Below are positions 57,573 through 64,000 of a stretch of DNA of 64,000 nucleotides, piece by piece. The DNA lies in contig NC_086034.1 in the NCBI RefSeq assembly GCF_036323735.1, forward strand, positions 67,122,439 to 67,186,438. The letters are read 5' to 3'. Made by a program: the position numbers and the translations under genes. The notes beneath the pieces were generated by a model, which ran no database searches, had not been told where the DNA came from, and worked only from the letters and a program-made list of their open reading frames with translations. The DNA is from Rattus norvegicus (Eukaryota > Chordata > Mammalia > Rodentia > Muridae). Within the stretch, counting starts at the first letter, position 1; each line of letters opens with the position of its first letter.

Positions 57573-57841
57573 ATTATAGAGCTCTTTTTAAAGGAATACT
57601 ATGTGTCAACTATCCATGAGGTTATTAAGAGAACAATCTAATATTCAAGGGAGAGTAAAAAGACAAGTGTTTTGTTGTTTATTCCTTTGTTTTCTGTTTG
57701 TTTGATTGATTCTTGGCAAATCATAGGGTTTTGATTGCAAATTATTGTAATTTAAGTAAATCAGAATTTAACATTTAAATTATTAATAGGAATGTTATAT
57801 TTCACCTTTGTTTCATAACATTAATTTCAAGGCAATTATCG

Positions 57842-58187
57842 GTGTATTAGTAAGCTTTTTCTTACTGTGATGAATCTGGAGCAAGTAATTTATAAACAGA
57901 AAAGGCTAATGCTCGCTCACTGTTTAGAATGTTCTAGGCCAAGAACTGATGGCCCAATAGATTTGGATCTCTATCATTGGCGGGATATCTTGTTGGGAAC
58001 ATAGGGCGCAATGATGAGAATAGGATTCTGTGGTTTCTTTAAAGGGCAGGCTCCTAGTGATGCAAGTACCTCCCACTGGAGCTTCCTCCTTAAAGATCCA
58101 ACAGAACCTCCCAGTAGTACTGCCACCATGTATATACTAACCTTTAAACATGGACCTTGGGTAACTAATAATCCAAAACCATAGCAG
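57842..58187 (-). mobile_element. MaLR-type LTR (MST/MLT-like), antisense
   Basis: Opens TGTATTAGTAAGCTTTTTC, then TAATTTATAAACAGAAAAGG, GGCTCCTAGTGATGCAAG, TACCTCCCACTGGAGC, ATGGACCTTGGGTAACTAA and TCCAAAACCATAGCA. These parallel MaLR LTRs read in antisense (TGTATTAG...start, CCAAACCATA-like end). Old and diverged, with no internal retroviral sequence. Confidence 0.65.
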
Positions 58188-60657
58188 TGGGTCTCTCAGT
58201 ACCTCCACTTAGTTGTAGACATTAGAAGTTTTCCAACTAGGATTGGGAATGTTTGACACTCGAAATGTTAGACTATGCATTGGGATTCCAATGGAATTTC
58301 CATGTCCATGGTAAACAGTTATTATCTACAGATGAAATAAAGATAGGCATCCATCTATGTCTCTTTTCCTGTGTGTTTTCTATGAACCATTGGATTTCAC
58401 TTACGAATTCAAGTTCAACAATATTAAACTATGAAAACTATCAGGAAGGCTGCAGTATAACACACAATACATGCAATTCTGTGTGTGGGACCAAGTAGTA
58501 CCCATTTATGAGCAGGTCCCTAGTCACAGCCTGGCACAGTGTCATGGACAAAATTGACTGAACAACTTTAATAGGAGACCATGTAAAACTTTCCATAAAA
58601 TATCCTAACCATATTCCCCAAACTACTGTTGAATTAAAAAAAAACACATCTTAATAAATCATGTTATTTTGCATGCTTTAAAAAAAGTCTCTTTGATTTA
58701 GATTCACATCATTGAAAGCAGTGTATTGGTTAAGTTTGTCTGTTTATAGACATTATATTTCTAGTAGTTTTACAAAACTTTTGTTATATAGCCAGATAAA
58801 AGCTCCATTTGGGCTAACTCCCAGTTCTGCAGATTGTGGACCAAGGCCCAAACTTCAAGGTCAAAAACTAGGGAAAGTTTGGTTCCTTGAAATCATTACA
58901 ATTGAAAAAAATGGTTCCAATGACCTCAGCATGAAAGAGAGAAACCTGAAGGTTCATGGCTTCATAGTACCCCATCCCGTTCCTTTAAGCTCTCACTAGT
59001 GGAATCCATTAGATCTAGCAATAACAGGGTTCAGTGCATGTAGAAATGGTTGTTTTTTAAACTTTTAGATGAAGGAGCATGAGATAAAGTTTGGAAGTTA
59101 GGGACAAAACACGGTCTAAATAGTCTAGATTATACTAATGGAAGCTTGGCCAAACAGCTACAGGGAAAAGAGTAGATAGCCATGAATGTGTTCTCTGTAA
59201 ATGATCTTAACTTTAAAGCCAGTGCTGTGAGGGTCTTGCTTGTTACATTTCATGACCCTTGATTGAAAGCCCAATAAGGGCAGCTATTTATTTAGTTCAT
59301 TTCATGGGGCCTAAGAATATCTTTAGAAAAGATCAGAATATCCCTCAGACCCCTGGAACAAAATACATAGATCTGGCCTGTGGTTATGTAAAGGATGAGA
59401 CCAACATTCAGGTAGATAACCCTGACCGCACATCAGGTCCAGCTGTGCAAAGATACAGTAATGGATGCACGATGAGGTTGCCGGCGTTCACACCCATGTT
59501 TTCCCCATTCATACACATTTTGGTCTACACTTTAGATGGTGTTTGCTCTGTGCTCTGAAATGGATTTTTACAAGGTCTGTGGAGTTTCTGCATGCTGTCT
59601 CATATGTTTTAGTACTGCCGATGTTCACTTTTGCATGTGTTTTATTTTATTCCCCTAATAGTCTTAAAAGTAGGACAAGAATTATTTAAAGGGGGAAAGA
59701 GATTATTATTTCAGTTTAAGAGTCCCAGTAGGATAGAGGGAACTTGGAAAGTGTAAAGAGTTCTCTACTCCTATTAAGTGTGACTCAAAAGCCACCCCTG
59801 GTTTTACACCATCTCTATCTGCAATTTTCTTTTTCTCTAGCATGCTTTCTCGGACTTGCACAGCAGCTAATCCCCATAAAGCAGAAGCCACACATGAAAT
59901 TTAAATTCCAACACATTTGCTCCAATTCCTGCAGGACACTATCTCCCCCCTCTCCATGATCATATTAAATTAAATACATGGAATGGGGTCAACCTTTCCC
60001 TCCAACATTCATATCTGGATGGAGTCCCAGATTGAACAAAGAAATGCATAGAAAAGCAGGTATGATCAGATGTGGACTACCTGGGCTATGCTTTTATGGT
60101 TTTTACAAATAACACCTCATAGAGGGAAAAACATTATGTACCTAAGGAGAGGACATCGAATTACACCACATTACAGTCTATTGGGGTTTAAGTAAATGTC
60201 AAAGCATGTATGATGTGTGCATCTATGCATGTGAGGAATTCCAGAGACTCCTCGAGAAGGGTCAGGTTTATGTTTGTTTTGAAAAATGTTCAGGTGTTAC
60301 AAGGTTTTTTGTCCTCCGGTCCTTTTAGCCAACACTGGGAGAGAAAGATACACAGGCTTGTGAATAAAGCTATTCTGCTTTACTCTACTGGAGACATGGG
60401 ACCCAGAAATGTAAGTCTGAAAAACACCAAAACCTGGATTTTTACATTCTTTTCCTTTTAACCCGGAATGTCAGAGACTTTATTGAATCACAAAGAAAGG
60501 TCAGGTGTAGGTGGGCTCCAAGGGTAGGCTTAGTAAATTCTTCCTTTGGTCAGTATTATCTAAGAATCTGAAAATGTTTCATTAATTCACTTGGACATGG
60601 TTTCTCTGCTGTATAAGAAGCCCCCTCTATTAACAGGCAAAGCGAATATGACAGAAT
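58188..60657. other. No recognisable feature
   Basis: About 2.5 kb of single-copy-looking DNA. Frames up to 99 codons (59259-59558 plus) have no recognisable domains. Confidence 0.45.
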
Positions 60658-60740
60658 GAGGGAGGGAGAGGGAGCAGGAGAGGGAGAGGGGCAAGACAGG
60701 AGGGAGGAGGAGGAGGGAGGGGGGAGGAGGAAAAGGAGGG
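60658..60740. repeat. G-rich purine tract
   Basis: Mostly GGGA/GGAG units (AGGGAGGAGGAGGAGGGAGG, then GGGGAGGAGG). Several closely spaced GGG runs on the plus strand give G-quadruplex potential. Confidence 0.93.
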
Positions 60741-60849
60741 TTTGTTATCATTTTGGTATTTTCTTCAGTAGTTGAGTCCTAAAGTCCAAACACTTACTGA
60801 CAACAGTATCTGTAACCTCATAAACTTGTAATATGTGTAGAGGAATTTA

Positions 60850-61222
60850 AATCCAGCAACATAGCTACTCTGGCAAGGGATCACATCAAAAGACCTTCTA
60901 TGTCTGTATGATCTGGCTAGAATGACACACCTTTAATTCCTTTGGCTGAAATACAGACATGCCTTTAGTATACACCTTTAATCTCAACCAATGAAGGTAA
61001 AGTTAGTTTGTAGAAGGAAGCAGCCATGTTTGAGAGTGATGTCTAATTGAATGGCAGATTGAGTGACAAACCCGAGTAAGGTTTGATAGTCAGAGATAGG
61101 ATATGCCCAACTCTCAGAAAAAAAAGACAAGAAAGAGGTTTCTTAAGAGCAGTGACAGCAGTGGAGGGTAAGTTGGGGGGGAAGCAATGCTCAATGAGTG
61201 CAGTTCAGTTGACTTACTGTGA
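60850..61222 (+). repeat. Unclassified interspersed repeat abutting the L1 fragment
   Basis: The phrases AATGACACACCTTTAATTCC, CAGACATGCCTTTAGTATAC, TAGTCAGAGATAGGATATGC and CAATGCTCAATGAGTGCAG look like a repetitive rodent sequence, but I cannot name the family. It runs without a gap into the L1 homology that begins near 61224. Confidence 0.35.
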
Positions 61223-61223
61223 T

Positions 61224-61530
61224 GTGATTCCTCTCTATAGACTTCTACTTGTTTATTCATGTTTTCCTGGAATTCTTTCAGGGATTTTTGTGATTCCTCT
61301 CTGAAGGCTTCTACTTGTTTATTTAGGTTTTCCTATGTTTCTCTAAGGGAGTTCTTCATGTCTTTCTTGAAGTCCTCCAGCATCATGATCAAATATGATT
61401 TTGAAACTAGATCTTGCTTTTCTGGTGTGTTTGGATATTCCATGTTTATTTTGGTGGGAGAATTGGGCTCTGATGATGCCATGTAGTCTTGGTTTCTGTT
61501 GCTTGGGTTCCTGCGCTTGCCTCTCGCCAT
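61224..61530 (-). pseudogene. L1 ORF1, N-terminal remnant
   Basis: Starts at 61530 with MARGKRRNPSNRNQDYMASS and follows the intact ORF1 to codon 65 (...FKKDMKNSLRET), where TAG interrupts it. Beyond the stop the frame continues as coiled-coil repeats (NKQVEAFREESQKSLKEFQ, then NKQVEVYREES) before homology ends at 61224. The RRM-like and C-terminal domains are missing, so no RNA-binding protein can be made. Confidence 0.9.
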
Positions 61531-62690
61531 CAGATTATCTCTAGTGTTACTTTGTTCTCCTATTTCTGACAGTGGCTAGACTGTCCTATAAGCCTGTGTG
61601 TCAGGAGTGCTGTAGACCTGTTTTCCTGTTTTCTTTCAGCCAGTTATGGGGACAGAGTGTTCTACTTTCGGGCGTGTAGTTTTTCCTCTCTACAGGTCTT
61701 CAGCTGTTCCTGTGGGCCTGTGTCTTGAGTTCACCAGGCAGGTCACTTGCAGCAGAAAAGTTGGTCTTACCTGTGGTCCCGAGGCTCAAGTTTGCTCACG
61801 GGGTGCTGCCCACGAGCTCTCTGCGGCGGCAGCAACCAGGAAGATCTGCGCCGCCCTTTCCAGGAGCTTCCGTGCACTAGGGTTCCAGATGGCGTTTGGT
61901 GTTTTCCTCTGGCGTCCGAGATGTGTGTGCAGAGTGCAGTCTCTTCTGGTTTCCCAGGCGTGTCTGCCTCTCTGAAGGTTTAGCTCTCCCTCCCACGGGA
62001 TTGGGGTGCAGAGAACTGTTTATCTGGTCTGTTTCCTTCAGGTTCCAGCGGTGTCTCAGGCAGGGGTCCTGCCGCTCCTGGGCCCTCCCCCACGGGAGCC
62101 CAGAGGCCTTATACAGTTTCCTCTTGGGCCAGGGATGTGGGCAGGGGTGAGCAGTGTTGGTGGTCTCTTCTGCTCTGCAGCCTCAGGAGTGCCCACCTGA
62201 CCAGGCGGTGAGGTCTCTTTCCCACAGGGTCTGGGAGCAGAGAGCTGCTGCGGGCCGGGATCCTCGGGTGTGGGACTTCCGGTAAACACAGGAAGTGCCC
62301 TGTCCTAGAGGAATTTTGCCTCTGTGTGTCCTGAGTTCACCAGGCAGGTTTCTTGCAGCAGAAAAGTTGGTCTTACCTGTGGTCCCGAGGCTCAAGTTTG
62401 CTCGTGGGGTACTGCCTAAGTCCTCTCCGCAGCGGCAGCAACCGGGAAGATCTGCGCTGCTCTTTCCGGGAGCCTCCGTGCACCAGGGTTCCAGACGGCG
62501 CCTGGTGTTTTCCTCTGGTGTCTGGATGTGTGCAGAGTGCAGTCTCTTCTGGTTTCCCAGGCCACCAGTCATGTCTCTTGCAGTTGGAAAGTTGGTTTTA
62601 CCCGTGGTCCCGAGGCTCTTGGGGTGTTGCTTATGAGCTCTCCGTGGAGGCAGCAACCAGGAAGATCTGCACCGCCCTTTCTGCTTGTTA
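61531..62690 (-). promoter_or_regulatory. L1 5' UTR with tandem promoter units
   Basis: Contains three related blocks: about 61727-61975, 62329-62560 and a short partial one at 62569-62690. Each has a CTTGCAGCAGAAAAGTTGG-like segment, TGGTCCCGAGGCTC, and CGGCAGCAACCAGGAAGATC or a close variant. Unit spacing between the first two is about 600 bp. GC- and CpG-rich relative to the window. This is the monomer-type arrangement known for rodent L1 promoters. Confidence 0.8.
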
Positions 62691-62693
62691 TCT

Positions 62694-62910
62694 GTTTTTT
62701 TTTGAGACAGTATCTGGATATGTAATCCATAATGGCCTCAAATTTGTTATGTAGAGGAGTATGGTCTTGAACTTCTGAGCCTATTGCCTCTAGCTCTCAG
62801 GTACTGGAATTACAGCTATGTGTCTGTTTTACTCTGTACTGGGAACTAAGCTGAGGGTTCTGTGCCTAGTAGTCAAGCACTCAAACGAGCTCCATCTTCA
62901 GCCCTGTGAC
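62694..62910 (-). mobile_element. B4 SINE (antisense)
   Basis: T-run then TTGAGACAGTATCTGGATATG, TCTTGAACTTCTGAGCC, AGGTACTGGAATTACAGC (B1-like half), followed by TACTGGGAACTAAGCTGAGG, TGTGCCTAGTAGTCAAGCAC and CATCTTCAGCCC (ID-like half). The composite order identifies B4. Diverged. Confidence 0.85.
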
Positions 62911-63254
62911 TCTGGCTTTACTTTGTCCCCTGAAGCAGCACATTTAACAACATTCTGTGTAGTAATGACCAAGCTGTGTGGGCCAGTGAAATGAAGCAGA
63001 TTACAGTGTGCTTTAGCTGAGGACAGAGCCAGGGCGACTTACCTTAGAGATGGATAGTTTCTCTTTCTGCCTTTACATACCAAGCTATCTCCAAAGTCTC
63101 TGCTTTTATTTAGGAGACAAGCCCTTTGCATGTAAGCCATCTGTGCTGTCCACATTATCTGTTTTTGTTCCCCAGACAACAAGTCTTTCCTCCTCATCCC
63201 CACTATAAACAAAGATGAATTGCTTGTCTTGTTTCACTCACAGACTTAGGTCTC
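62911..63254. other. No recognisable feature
   Basis: Unassigned DNA between the B4 and the terminal L1 fragment. Confidence 0.4.
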
Positions 63255-63655
63255 TCAAGATAACTTTTCTTTTTTTATTGGTTATTTTATTTATATGCAT
63301 TTCAAATGTTGTCCCCCTTCTCAGTTCCCCCTCTGCAAACCCCTATCCCATACTCCCTATACCCTTCCTCTATGAGGGTGTTCCCCTACCCACCCACCCA
63401 GTCCTGCCTCACCGTCCTAAAATCCCCCTATGCTGGACCATCGAGCCTTTACAAGACCAAGAGCCTCCCCTGCCATTGATGCCAGTGAAGGCCATCTTCT
63501 GCTACATATACAGCTGGAGCCATGGGTCCCCCCTTGTGTACTCTTTGGTTGGTGGTTTAGTCCCTGGGAGCTCTGGCAGGGGTGGGGGAGGTCCAGTTAG
63601 TTGATATTGTTGTTCTTCCTATGGGGTTGCAAGTCCTTTCAGGTCAAGATAACTT
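63255..63655 (-). mobile_element. 5'-truncated L1 (3' UTR only) with perfect target-site duplication
   Basis: Antisense L1 tail. ATTTCAAATGTTGTCCCCC, CAAACCCCTATCCCATACTC, TACAAGACCAAGAGCCTCC, TCTGCTACATATACAGCTGG, ACTCTTTGGTTGGTGG, TTAGTCCCTGGGAGCTCTGG and CCTATGGGGTTGCAAGTCC are classic rodent L1 3' UTR phrases. Exact 12-bp repeats TCAAGATAACTT lie at 63255-63266 and 63644-63655. Severe 5' truncation is the usual outcome of L1 target-primed reverse transcription. Confidence 0.96.
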
Positions 63656-64000
63656 CTTATTTTCAACATTGATTGAAAGTAAATATTTCCTCTTCCATGT
63701 CATATTTATCAAGGGCATTCAGCTATTAGATTTATCAAAGGCCCATTTAGTAGCACGCAGAATTTCCAGTGGGTATAGTGATTTTTATTTTTTTTAGAGG
63801 GAGGGGGACACCTGTTTTCTCTTGGACTTTGCATTGATAAAAACTATATAATGGAAAAAGTTCTTGGCCCTAAAAGAACAGGATCCAGAAAAACCCAAGT
63901 TCCTCCCTCTAAATTGACGGAATTTGAAATTTGTCAAGTGTTTAGAATGATAATTCAAAATGACTTTATTTAGTGTTATTTTGTTTTGAGGCAATATCTT
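63656..64000. other. No recognisable feature
   Basis: AT-rich DNA to the end of the window with a T-run at 63784-63795; nothing recognisable. Confidence 0.4.

Larger units (their letters stand above)
61224..62690 (-). mobile_element. L1 fragment with promoter end kept and 3' part missing
   Basis: Minus-strand L1 of the same family as 47575-53977. It contains 5' UTR (61531-62690) and only the N-terminal part of ORF1 (61224-61530, MARGKRRNPSNRNQDYMASS); ORF2 and the 3' UTR are absent. The ORF1 piece has a stop after about 65 codons and an additional 22-residue coiled-coil repeat compared with the intact ORF1. The 5' UTR has a repeated structure: the block beginning CTGAGTTCACCAGGCAG recurs. 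The right edge meets a B4 SINE tail. Confidence 0.92.

Overview
This window reads as mammalian, specifically rodent and most likely rat, non-coding DNA (intergenic or intronic). The evidence is the repeat content: an ID (BC1-type) SINE, B1, B3 and B4 SINEs, an ORR1-type MaLR LTR, Lx-type LINE-1 3' ends, a very young LINE-1 whose ORF1 begins MARGKRRKPSNRNQDYMPSS, and many CA/GA/TATC microsatellites. I found no host protein-coding exon, rRNA, functional tRNA, operon, CRISPR array or microbial feature that I could support. All long open frames lie inside L1 elements or low-complexity DNA.

Layout. 1-21 kb is mostly old single-copy-like DNA with scattered decayed SINE, L1 and MaLR pieces, a TATC tract, an ID element with a perfect target-site duplication (3.2 kb), a diverged local duplication (10.15 / 11.3 kb) and an exact 84-bp tandem duplication (11.66 kb). 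21-36 kb holds L1 3' UTR pieces, B4/B3 SINEs, a probable L2 relic (25-26.6 kb), an ORR1 LTR with duplicated flanks (28.46 kb), two adjacent SINE-like blocks (29.2-29.8 kb), two Lx-type L1 3' ends (31.3 and 33 kb) and a 32-bp minisatellite (35 kb).

38-54.5 kb is a nested tower of LINE-1s, all on the minus strand. An ancient L1 (about 39.06-54.5 kb) is split by a degenerate but full-span L1 (about 39.99-46.59 kb) and by a young, nearly full-length rat-type L1 (47.58-53.97 kb, flanked by ACCTGCTTG repeats). The young element keeps an intact 357-codon ORF1, and its ORF2 appears to be interrupted by only one extra base.

54.5-64 kb returns to sparse sequence with B1 and MaLR relics and purine tracts. 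It also has an unusual L1 fragment that keeps its promoter end but lacks its 3' end (61.2-62.7 kb), and a short L1 3' end flanked by a perfect 12-bp duplication (63.26-63.66 kb).

The only working gene system visible is L1 retrotransposition: ORF1 RNA-binding protein, plus ORF2 endonuclease/reverse transcriptase. L1 machinery would also have mobilised the SINEs. Eleven of the twelve L1 segments are on the minus strand, which would fit an intron of a plus-strand gene, but this is inference. Family names are from recognition of sequence, not from a database search; boundaries without a target-site duplication are approximate to tens of bases.
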